Source of the DNA: Pseudomonadota bacterium
GTDB taxonomy: Bacteria; Pseudomonadota; Alphaproteobacteria; Acetobacterales; Acetobacteraceae
Assembly: GCA_021807465.1 (NCBI GenBank)
Contig: JAKBCX010000083.1
Location: forward strand, 1-6,880
Reading direction: 5' to 3'
DNA length: 6,880 nt
Shown: positions 1-4,476 of the stretch, piece by piece
How positions within the stretch are numbered: position 1 is the first letter of the stretch
Layout: each line of letters begins with the position of its first letter
Notes under the pieces: generated by a model
Databases searched by the model: none
The model's input: the letters and a program-made list of their open reading frames with translations, nothing else
What the model was told of the DNA's origin: nothing
Translations under genes and position numbers: made by a program

Positions 1-54
1 CGTGTCGCGGAGGATACCGACGAGTTGGTCGGAAGAGAGTGGTGCTGCAGCCAT
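1..54 (-). CDS. Unidentified gene, first 18 codons only (runs off left edge)
   Basis: Only the N-terminus is present: M-A-A-A-P-L-S-S-D-Q-L-V-G-I-L-R-D-T, reading leftward off the window. The start is supported by an AAGGA Shine-Dalgarno on the minus strand (positions 62-66 as TCCTT on the plus strand), seven bases before the ATG. The sequence upstream looks regulatory rather than coding. Eighteen residues are too few to name a family, and I do not recognise it. The upstream region carries a CtrA-type TTAA-N7-TTAA site and a GAnTC methylation site, so cell-cycle-linked expression is possible. That is inference from motifs, not from the protein. A competing plus-strand open frame over the same bases has no start signal and does not look like a protein. 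Confidence 0.55.
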   Translation of the reverse strand, partial: MAAAPLSSDQLVGILRDT

Positions 55-127
55 GGTTACATCCTTGCACTAGAAAAAAGAGATTCTGAACGGATACATT
101 CACGTCAGAGGTATCATCCAGAGTGTT

Positions 128-155
128 GTACCAAACAGATACACTATCTGGGTAC
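128..155 (-). promoter_or_regulatory. Hairpin in the presumed leader of the leftmost gene
   Basis: GTACC (128-132) pairs with GGTAC (151-155), and CAGATA (136-141) pairs with TATCTG (145-150) around a CAC loop. Three unpaired A bases (133-135) sit as a bulge on one side, giving 11 base pairs in total. No T-run follows in either direction, so it is not an obvious terminator. It would lie in the 5' untranslated leader if transcription starts near 174, or could be a protein-binding dyad. Confidence 0.4.
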
Positions 156-180
156 GTATTTCCAATAGTTGGCATAACAA

Positions 181-220
181 ATTGTGCTTCGCATTGTCCG
201 TTACATTAACGGTTAGTTAA
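181..220 (-). promoter_or_regulatory. CtrA-type site (TTAA-N7-TTAA) with candidate -35/-10 for the leftmost gene
   Basis: Positions 206-220 read TTAA-CGGTTAG-TTAA, an exact match to the CtrA full-site consensus TTAA-N7-TTAA of alphaproteobacteria. On the minus strand the downstream TTAA half overlaps a candidate -35 (TTAATG, 204-209), followed after 17 bases by CACAAT as a -10 (181-186). This is the geometry usual at CtrA-activated promoters, where the site overlaps the -35. It would give a leader of about 120 nt before the ATG at 54. The motif match is directly visible. CtrA binding is inference, and TTAA words arise easily in AT-rich DNA. Confidence 0.4.
198..212. promoter_or_regulatory. 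Perfect dyad CCGTTA-N3-TAACGG, operator-like
   Basis: Six-base arms CCGTTA (198-203) and TAACGG (207-212) are perfect inverted repeats around CAT. The dyad overlaps the TTAA-N7-TTAA element and lies within the spacer and -35 of the candidate promoter for the leftmost gene. It could be an operator for a dimeric repressor. The protein that would bind it cannot be told from the sequence. Confidence 0.35.
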
Positions 221-409
221 CAAAACATACGAGTACTGGCTATTACCGGCACGGCAAGGCTGAACAGCTCTTGCCCATATAAAACTTTAAATTTCACAAA
301 CTTGAAAAATACACAGCATTTTTCAGCATTTAGGCATAAATCTCCTAAGCCTTGATACAGCGTGTGTCGGAGGGGAGTGCGTTGCGGAATCGTTCTATCT
401 GCCTTGTGC

Positions 410-1795
410 TTAAAGCGGAGCATTTCGCTGCCGTGCAGCCGAGAATCGTTCGATAGCGGAAAGCATGGCACGGAGTGTTTGCGCCTCACCACCCTCAGGG
501 CGGCCAGGGCTGTTAGTGTCGTTCCATGCGTATGTATCAATATGTGCCCAAGAAATTTGTTTTGAAACAAAACGTTTCAAAAACAGTGCCGCGACAATGG
601 CACCGGCAAATGGTTTTGAAGAGACATTGTTTATATCGGCAATATTGCTGTCCAGCCATGAATCGTAAAGCTCATAAAGAGGAAGTCGCCAGAGCGGATC
701 ATGTGCTGCCTCTCCCGCGTGCAGAAGTTCCGCCGCCATCGCGTCATCCGTGCAAAATAAAGCAGGTAGATTAGGTCCCAGAGCCGTGCGTGCGGCTCCC
801 GTTAGTGTTGCGGCATCAATCAGCCAGTCTGGCTTTTCTTCGCAGGCTTCGCTGAGAAGGTCGCACAACACAAGCCGGCCTTCGGCATCGGTATTGCCTA
901 TTTCAACAGTCAAGCCAGAACGAGTTCGCAATATATCCGACGGTCGCATGGCATTGCCTGAAACTGAATTTTCGACGCATCCAATACGGAGTTTTAGCCT
1001 TACTGGCAGATTTAACGACATAATAGCCGCGCTCAGCCCCAGCATAATTGCTGCGCCGCCCATGTCTTTTTTCATGCGCAGCATGGCGGAGCTTGGCTTC
1101 AGGTCATACCCCCCCGTATCAAAGCAAACACCTTTGCCGCATAACGAGATTAAGGGCGAGTGGTCATCCGCTTGCGAGCCTTTCCAATGCAGTATGGCAA
1201 CTTCCGGGGGGCGGCTGGAGCCAGCGCCCACAGCGGCCAATGCCGGATAACGCGCAGCGGTGTCATCTCCGCTAACACGCTCGGCTTGCGCGCCGTGCCG
1301 GGCCGCCAAATCAATCGCCGCCTGCGCCAGCTCGGCGGGGCCAAGATAGTTAGCGGGCGTATTAATTAGGTTTCGAGTAAGATATATTGCGGATGCAACC
1401 GTTTTTGTATGTTCGCTTACGTTTTTGCAGCTCAAACTGGCAGGGGCGCGCCGCCGGGGTTTGAATTTGTCATACTTATAGGCTCCCAGCAAAAACCCGA
1501 GAGCAGCTTCCTCATAATCGAAGCCATCCCCGGCCATGTGCCACACGCTATCGGCCGGCAGACCTGTGGCCGCAGCGCCAAAGCCGTGCAGGGCAGGGGC
1601 TGTGCCGAGTCCGATCAGCGCCGCGTTTTCCAGTCGCAGAATTTGCCCCGCCTCAGCCGAAAACTCCGTCAGACTGGCCTGTGCGCCAGCGCTTGGCAGA
1701 TGCGCCAGTAAGGCCTGCAGGCCGTCAGGGCGTACACCGTATAACGGCAGGCTCGCCTCACCCGCCATAGCCAGCCCCGCCAATGCGTCGCTCAT
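410..1795 (-). CDS. M17 family leucyl aminopeptidase (PepA-like, 461 aa)
   Basis: Cytosolic di-metal aminopeptidase that removes N-terminal residues from peptides. The C-terminal catalytic domain carries the full M17 set: Lys221 and Asp226 in GKGVCFDTGG, catalytic Lys233, Asp244 in KKDMGG, and Asp303, Glu305 and Arg307 in the signature NTDAEGR. From recalled numbering, these line up with E. coli PepA (K270, D275, K282, D293, D352, E354, R356) at a constant offset of 49, so nothing is missing or inserted between them. The shorter N-terminal domain gives about 460 residues instead of about 500. I chose the ATG at 1795, which gives MSDALAGL and a GGTGAG ribosome site nine bases upstream. The open frame extends to 1927, but those extra codons translate the terminator of the next gene. 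A 10-bp palindrome ATGGTACCAT (1818-1827) lies just upstream. The 3' part is more AT-rich than the 5' part and the other genes. Likely monocistronic. Confidence 0.93.
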   Translation of the reverse strand: MSDALAGLAMAGEASLPLYGVRPDGLQALLAHLPSAGAQASLTEFSAEAGQILRLENAALIGLGTAPALHGFGAAATGLPADSVWHMAGDGFDYEEAALGFLLGAYKYDKFKPRRRAPASLSCKNVSEHTKTVASAIYLTRNLINTPANYLGPAELAQAAIDLAARHGAQAERVSGDDTAARYPALAAVGAGSSRPPEVAILHWKGSQADDHSPLISLCGKGVCFDTGGYDLKPSSAMLRMKKDMGGAAIMLGLSAAIMSLNLPVRLKLRIGCVENSVSGNAMRPSDILRTRSGLTVEIGNTDAEGRLVLCDLLSEACEEKPDWLIDAATLTGAARTALGPNLPALFCTDDAMAAELLHAGEAAHDPLWRLPLYELYDSWLDSNIADINNVSSKPFAGAIVAALFLKRFVSKQISWAHIDTYAWNDTNSPGRPEGGEAQTLRAMLSAIERFSAARQRNAPL

Positions 1796-1890
1796 GCCCG
1801 TATGCTCACCATGTGTAATGGTACCATCTGTTCCGGCCCTGGGCATGACCGCGGAACACAAAGCTGTAAAGCCCCGGCTGGGTAAAGCAG

Positions 1891-1926
1891 GCAAATAAAA
1901 TGGCCGGTGACGCGGGTCACCGGCCA
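1891..1926 (-). terminator. Intrinsic terminator of the cold-shock gene (distal, strong)
   Basis: A perfect 11-bp stem, TGGCCGGTGAC (1901-1911) with GTCACCGGCCA (1916-1926), has a four-base GCGG loop. On the minus strand it is followed directly by TTTTATTT (1900-1893), the classical signature of rho-independent termination for leftward transcription. It ends the cold-shock transcript and separates it from the aminopeptidase gene. Confidence 0.88.
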
Positions 1927-1948
1927 AAAAGCAAGGCGTTTGAACGCC
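1926..1948 (-). terminator. Second, weaker terminator hairpin (proximal) behind the cold-shock gene
   Basis: GGCGTT (1935-1940) and AACGCC (1943-1948) form a short hairpin. On the minus strand it is followed by TTGCTTTTT (1934-1926), a T-rich tail that runs straight into the larger terminator stem. The two hairpins are in tandem downstream of the cold-shock gene. The stem is short, so it may be only an accessory terminator. Confidence 0.5.
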
Positions 1949-2034
1949 ATATTATCTCAAGGGCGGATTGACTATTGCGGTGCTACCCGTGTGGGGCAGA
2001 GCCGGAGATCAGTTGAACCGCGCCGCGGGCGGAA

Positions 2035-2283
2035 TTAATGCAACCGCTCAATTCCGATGGCAGCCACCCGGCCTTCGCGCTGTTGCAGGGCGAAGCGGAC
2101 ACGCTCTCCCTCGTTCAGCTTCCGCAGCCCGGCATGTTGTACGGCGCTGATATGGACAAAAATGTCGTTGCCGCCTTCATCTGGCGCGATGAAGCCATAA
2201 CCTTTTCCAGGATTGAACCATTTAACCACGCCGGTCAGCACGGCGTCTTCGGGGCGAGCCTTATTGTCTTGCGTCGTTTCCAT
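2035..2283 (-). CDS. Cold-shock domain protein (CspA family, 82 aa)
   Basis: Small single-stranded nucleic-acid binding protein with one OB-fold cold-shock domain (about residues 15-80), acting as an RNA chaperone and antiterminator in the cytosol. Both RNA-binding motifs are visible: RNP1 as KGYGFI (27-32) within VVKWFNPGKGYGF, and RNP2 as DIFVHISA (40-47). Aromatic residues Trp22, Phe23, Tyr29, Phe31, Phe42 and His44 provide the usual stacking surface. A charged tail of about 14 residues (METTQDNKARPEDA) precedes the domain, which makes it slightly longer than the 67-70-residue E. coli CspA type. The ATG at 2283 is preceded at five bases by AAGGTG. It is a stand-alone gene ending in tandem terminators. 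Cold induction is not shown by sequence; many family members are constitutive. Confidence 0.95.
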   Translation of the reverse strand: METTQDNKARPEDAVLTGVVKWFNPGKGYGFIAPDEGGNDIFVHISAVQHAGLRKLNEGERVRFALQQREGRVAAIGIERLH

Positions 2284-2302
2284 CTTCGCACCTTATTCTT
2301 GA

Positions 2303-2388
2303 CCTGGCATTGCCAGGCGAGGGTGTTATTATCGGCCGGCTGTTTTTCCGGTGGCGGAAGTCTAGGCCAGAAGGCTAGGCGGGATCAA
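2303..2388 (-). promoter_or_regulatory. Candidate promoter and leader hairpin of the cold-shock gene
   Basis: On the minus strand, TTGATC (2383-2388) and TAGACT (2359-2364) are separated by 18 bases and could be -35 and -10 elements. GATAAT (2328-2333) is an alternative -10 without a good -35. Closer to the gene, CCTGGC (2303-2308) and GCCAGG (2312-2317) form a perfect six-base stem in the presumed leader, about ten bases upstream of the ribosome site. Leader structures are typical of cold-shock genes, but its role here is inference. The promoter assignment is weak. Confidence 0.3.
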
Positions 2389-2423
2389 TGAAAAATATGT
2401 GCTGCACCGCAACGCTTACGTTA

Positions 2424-2460
2424 CCGCAGTAAAACTGACAATCGACCAGTTTTACTGCGG
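2424..2460. repeat. Perfect 14-bp inverted repeat between gcrA and the cold-shock gene
   Basis: CCGCAGTAAAACTG (2424-2437) and CAGTTTTACTGCGG (2447-2460) are perfectly complementary around a nine-base loop. It is one of the longest uninterrupted stems in the window. It lies 55 bases downstream of the gcrA stop, where a terminator or 3'-end stem would be expected, but neither strand has a T-run after the stem. It may be a transcript-stabilising or rho-assisted 3' structure, a dispersed repeat element, or an operator. The sequence does not decide. Confidence 0.6.
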
Positions 2461-2480
2461 CATGACAAGCATTTAAGCAT

Positions 2481-2507
2481 TGTTTGGTAAGTATTGCTTA
2501 CGCAACA
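2481..2507. repeat. Interrupted stem and short direct repeats downstream of gcrA
   Basis: GTAAG (2487-2491) pairs with CTTAC (2497-2501), flanked after two mismatches by TGTT (2481-2484) and AACA (2504-2507). It sits eight bases beyond the gcrA stop codon. Next to it, AAGCATT occurs twice (2467-2473, 2475-2481) and once as AAGTATT (2489-2495). No T-run follows, so a simple intrinsic terminator is not supported. Confidence 0.35.
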
Positions 2508-2514
2508 TTAGTAC

Positions 2515-2961
2515 TTAGGCAACGTCCTCGCGGCGGTCGCGCACGCGCACATAGGCAATGGAAGCGTGCTCCTCGCAATAAGGTTTGCCAGGCGCCGCGG
2601 AAGCATTGCAAAAATGAAAGCTCGGCTTGCCCGGTTCACCAATGGGCCAGCAGCAAGGCGTGGCACGCATGGTATGCTTGGGTGTCGGCATAATCGCGCG
2701 CAGGCTCGGCACGGGTGCGCCCATCGAGGCAGCCAAAGGCGGCAAGGTTGGCCCTTGGGTGCGTTTGGGCATAGCCGGGCGCGGGGTTGCATCTCCTTCA
2801 GCGCGGCGGATGGGCGATGGGCGGGACGGCAAATTAAGCCGGTGCGCCTTTCCCACGACGGCATTTTTGGAAATATTCAGGCGGCGGCCGATTTCGGCTG
2901 TGGACAGCCCCTCGGCCCAGAGCGTACGGAGTTTGGCAATGGTCTCGTCTGTCCACTCCAT
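2515..2961 (-). CDS. gcrA: GcrA family cell-cycle regulator (148 aa)
   Basis: Transcription co-activator of the alphaproteobacterial cell cycle. In Caulobacter it binds sigma-70 domain 2 and stimulates promoters near GAnTC sites methylated by CcrM. The N-terminus MEWTDETIAKLRTLWAEG, then LSTAEIGRRLNISKNAVVGK (about 19-38), is the typical GcrA helix-turn-helix. A Pro-rich linker follows (about 46-95). The C-terminal RNA-polymerase-interacting segment reads CCWPIGEPG, FHFC, GKPYCEEH, then AY, with the Cys/His pattern usual in the family. I chose the ATG at 2961, seven bases after AGGGGGG, because family members begin M-x-W-T-(D/E)-E. An in-frame ATG at 3024 adds 21 unrelated residues. Length is slightly under Caulobacter GcrA (about 173), with a shorter linker. 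The neighbouring upstream gene encodes the SH3 protein, 119 bases away with no clear terminator, so read-through is possible. Confidence 0.94.
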   Translation of the reverse strand: MEWTDETIAKLRTLWAEGLSTAEIGRRLNISKNAVVGKAHRLNLPSRPSPIRRAEGDATPRPAMPKRTQGPTLPPLAASMGAPVPSLRAIMPTPKHTMRATPCCWPIGEPGKPSFHFCNASAAPGKPYCEEHASIAYVRVRDRREDVA

Positions 2962-2983
2962 ATTGTGGCCCCCCTCATGCAAT

Positions 2984-3060
2984 CTACCATATACAGTAGG
3001 CAAGTCCGGCGATTGCAGCAACACCTAGCAGGCGCCCGCCGAGTCCTTTTCTGTGGACAA
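2984..3060 (-). promoter_or_regulatory. gcrA upstream region: weak promoter, GAnTC site, DnaA-like box
   Basis: On the minus strand, TTGCTG (3016-3021) and TACTGT (2993-2998) are spaced by 17 bases as a weak -35/-10 pair. An imperfect 16-bp palindrome (2984-2999, 12 of 16 positions symmetric) covers the -10. Upstream lie GACTC, a GAnTC methylation site (3041-3045), and TTGTCCACA (3052-3060), one mismatch from the DnaA box TTATCCACA. In Caulobacter, gcrA transcription responds to DnaA and CtrA, so these sites are in a sensible place. Binding is inference. Confidence 0.4.
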
Positions 3061-3080
3061 CCTTAATTGTAAATATTTTT

Positions 3081-3614
3081 TCAGGGTTTGACCGTTTCGC
3101 CAGCGAAGGCGCCCCAGAAATCGCCGCGGTCCAGATAGCCGGTAAGATGGCCGGTGCTGACCTTGCAGAACTCCGATCCCTTGTCGCAGCGAATAAGCTC
3201 GCCGCTTACACCTTGGTTAAGGTAAGCGGCTATGCTGGCATTGGGAGAAGGTGAGGCGCGCAGCACCACTTGCGGCTTGGTAATGTAAAAGCCGCGCCGC
3301 GCGCGTATCGTGGCTTCATGCACCCAGCCCTTGCCGCCATCGGGGGCCACAACCTGGCGCCACACGTCAAACTCGCCAATAATTTCCACCGGCAGCCCCG
3401 CGCGCTGGTAAACCGCGACAACAGGATATTGGAATCCCGGCCCGGCGCGGAAATTTACCTGGTCCGAGCGCAGCGAGACGAAGCGCGGTACGGGAAGCTT
3501 TGTCACCGCGCCAATGCCAGGACCAGGGCCGGGGCCAGGGTCTGGCGCCGCGGCACCCAGGAAAAGCGGAAGAAACAGAAGAAGGAAAAGCGTTTTCAGC
3601 CGCAGACGGGGCAT
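3081..3614 (-). CDS. Secreted/periplasmic bacterial SH3-domain protein (177 aa)
   Basis: Residues 1-23 form a signal peptide: basic MPRLRLK, a Leu/Phe-rich core, then GAAA before Pro24. A Pro-Gly run follows (PDPGPGPGPG, about 24-33). The mature part resembles the alphaproteobacterial SH3_4-type family with two SH3b-like repeats. The first begins around VNFRAGPGFQYPV (53-65) and contains DVWRQV and GKGWVH. The second begins around VVLRASPSPNASI (116-128) and contains CDKGSEFCKV and LTGYLDRGDFWG. Cys143 and Cys150 could form a disulfide after export. Such domains often bind peptidoglycan or peptides, but the ligand is not known here. The ATG at 3614 has AAGGA six bases upstream and overlaps the end of the MoeB-like gene by 19 bases, suggesting translational coupling. 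The longer frame up to 3836 runs through that gene in another frame and lacks any sense. Confidence 0.85.
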   Translation of the reverse strand: MPRLRLKTLFLLLFLPLFLGAAAPDPGPGPGPGIGAVTKLPVPRFVSLRSDQVNFRAGPGFQYPVVAVYQRAGLPVEIIGEFDVWRQVVAPDGGKGWVHEATIRARRGFYITKPQVVLRASPSPNASIAAYLNQGVSGELIRCDKGSEFCKVSTGHLTGYLDRGDFWGAFAGETVKP

Positions 3615-4351
3615 TGCGGGTCCTTTTTGAGCCTGATCTTGCGGAACTCCGCATCCAGCGCATTCCACACCAGCAAATATCCGGCAAGGGATTTGCCGAT
3701 GCCGGTAATCTCTTTCAGCACCTCGGTGGCTTGCAGCGTACCCATTACGCCTGTTACCGCGCCCAGCACCCCGGCTTCGGAGCAGGCGGGCACAAGCCCC
3801 TCGGGCGGTGGCGCGGGGTAGAGGCAGCGATAGCACGGCCCGCCCTCATGTGGCTTGAAGGTGGCAAGCTGGCCCTCAAAGCGCAGCACCGCCGCGCTCA
3901 CCAATGTTTTGTGCGCCGCCACGCAGGCATCGGCCAGTAGAAAGCGGGTGGCGAAATTATCCGTCCCGTCGCAGATTATATCGTAATCCGCCACCAGCCC
4001 GGCCACGTTGTCCGGGCCAAGCCGTTCTTGGTGTGCCGATACCTTCACCAGCGGGTTAATCCGGTGCAGCGCCCCGGCGGCGGATTGCACCTTGGGCCGG
4101 CCTATATCGCTCACCTCATGCGCGATTTGCCGCTGCAGGTTGGAGAGTTCCACCACGTCCTCATCCACTAGCCCTATATGCCCAACCCCGGCGGCGGCCA
4201 GGTAAAGTGCCAAGGGCGAACCCAGCCCGCCAGCGCCCACAACCAGCACTTTTGCCGCTTTCAGCTTAGCCTGGCCGGTTCCCCCCAGCTCACGGAGCAG
4301 AATATGCCGCGAATAGCGCTGGATCTCGTCCTCAGAAAAATTAAATTCCAT
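3596..4351 (-). CDS. moeB: MoeB/ThiF family sulfur-carrier adenylyltransferase (251 aa)
   Basis: E1-like cytosolic enzyme that adenylates the C-terminal Gly-Gly of a sulfur carrier (MoaD for molybdopterin or ThiS for thiamine) using ATP. Visible elements: the N-terminal RYSRHILLRELGGTGQ (12-27); the nucleotide loop VLVVGAGGLGSPLA (35-48); LVDEDVVELSNLQRQ (61-75); DGTDNFATR (128-136) with Asp131; the Zn cysteines Cys173/Cys176 (CYRC) and Cys247/Cys250 (CPVC); and Cys190 in PACSEAGVLG, the position of the ThiF catalytic cysteine. Length matches E. coli MoeB/ThiF, with no C-terminal rhodanese domain. No moaD, thiS or other pathway gene is visible, so MoeB versus ThiF is not settled. The ATG at 4351 gives the family N-terminus MEFNFSEDEIQRYSR. 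Its GAGG lies only two bases before the ATG, and a good promoter places the likely transcription start at the ATG itself. It overlaps the SH3 gene downstream. Confidence 0.9.
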   Translation of the reverse strand: MEFNFSEDEIQRYSRHILLRELGGTGQAKLKAAKVLVVGAGGLGSPLALYLAAAGVGHIGLVDEDVVELSNLQRQIAHEVSDIGRPKVQSAAGALHRINPLVKVSAHQERLGPDNVAGLVADYDIICDGTDNFATRFLLADACVAAHKTLVSAAVLRFEGQLATFKPHEGGPCYRCLYPAPPPEGLVPACSEAGVLGAVTGVMGTLQATEVLKEITGIGKSLAGYLLVWNALDAEFRKIRLKKDPQCPVCG

Positions 4352-4358
4352 CGCCTCA

Positions 4359-4387
4359 CTTATAATATGCGTCCGGCGCGGGGCCAA
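4359..4387 (-). promoter_or_regulatory. Candidate sigma-70 promoter of the moeB-like operon, leaderless geometry
   Basis: On the minus strand, TTGGCC (4382-4387, four of six to consensus) and TATAAG (4359-4364, five of six) are separated by exactly 17 bases. The first transcribed base would fall about at 4351, the A of the start codon, implying a leaderless mRNA. A leftward operon start is expected here because the next gene to the right is divergent. Confidence 0.5.
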
Positions 4388-4442
4388 ACTCGGACATAGC
4401 ACTTCACGCGCCATGTCAATTTGTAATAGAGTTGCCCTATAT

Positions 4443-4459
4443 GCCGGGCTTTTCCCGGC
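4443..4459 (+). promoter_or_regulatory. Hairpin in the leader of the nitronate-monooxygenase-like gene
   Basis: GCCGGG (4443-4448) and CCCGGC (4454-4459) form a perfect GC stem around CTTTT, ending five bases before the GAAGG ribosome site (4464-4468). No promoter could be placed with confidence in the short divergent region; TATATG at 4438-4443 is at best a weak -10. The hairpin argues that this segment is leader, not coding sequence from an upstream TTG. Confidence 0.4.
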
Positions 4460-4476
4460 GGTTGAAGGTTTTTGAG

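Larger units (their letters stand above)
55..409. other. AT-rich intergenic stretch with leader/regulatory elements
   Basis: About 355 bases without a convincing gene, visibly more AT-rich than the rest of the window. It lies between the 3' end of the aminopeptidase gene and the start of the leftmost gene, both on the minus strand. It holds, from high to low coordinate: a weak AT-rich stem GAAAAAT/ATTTTTC (304-310 with 318-324), which might help end aminopeptidase transcription but has no clean T-run; a TTAA-N7-TTAA site (206-220) overlapping a CCGTTA/TAACGG dyad (198-212); a hairpin (128-155); and GAnTC sites at 82-86 and 387-391. A minus-strand open frame from 570 to 217 crosses this stretch, but it starts inside the aminopeptidase gene in another frame and is not credible as a gene. 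Confidence 0.6.

Noticed and set aside
1..168. Plus-strand open frame from the left edge
   Set aside because: No start within the window, a composition unlike a protein, and it conflicts with the well-supported minus-strand start at 54.
217..570. Minus-strand open frame of 117 residues
   Set aside because: It overlaps the aminopeptidase 3' end in another frame, continues into AT-rich spacer, has no ribosome site, and its sequence lacks domain-like character.
1796..1927. N-terminal extension of the aminopeptidase to 505 residues
   Set aside because: It reads through the terminator stem of the cold-shock gene and does not resemble M17 N-termini.
2899..2907. Second DnaA-box-like word (CTGTCCACA on the minus strand)
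   Set aside because: It lies inside the gcrA coding sequence, encodes conserved residues (L-S-T), and has a poorer match, so coincidence is likely.
2962..3024. Longer GcrA beginning at 3024
   Set aside because: Family members begin at the M-x-W-T segment, and the ATG at 2961 has a strong ribosome site.
3061..3080. Possible terminator after the SH3 gene
   Set aside because: T/A-rich but without a stem, so I see no intrinsic terminator here.
3270..3821. Plus-strand open frame of 183 residues opposite the SH3 and MoeB-like genes
   Set aside because: A shadow of two well-supported minus-strand genes; GC-rich antisense frames are often open by chance.
3615..3836. N-terminal extension of the SH3 protein
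   Set aside because: It lies wholly inside the MoeB-like gene in another frame and would bury the clear signal peptide.
4432..4476. TTG start 15 codons upstream for the nitronate-monooxygenase-like protein
   Set aside because: The segment contains a leader hairpin, and the downstream ATG has a well-placed GAAGG.
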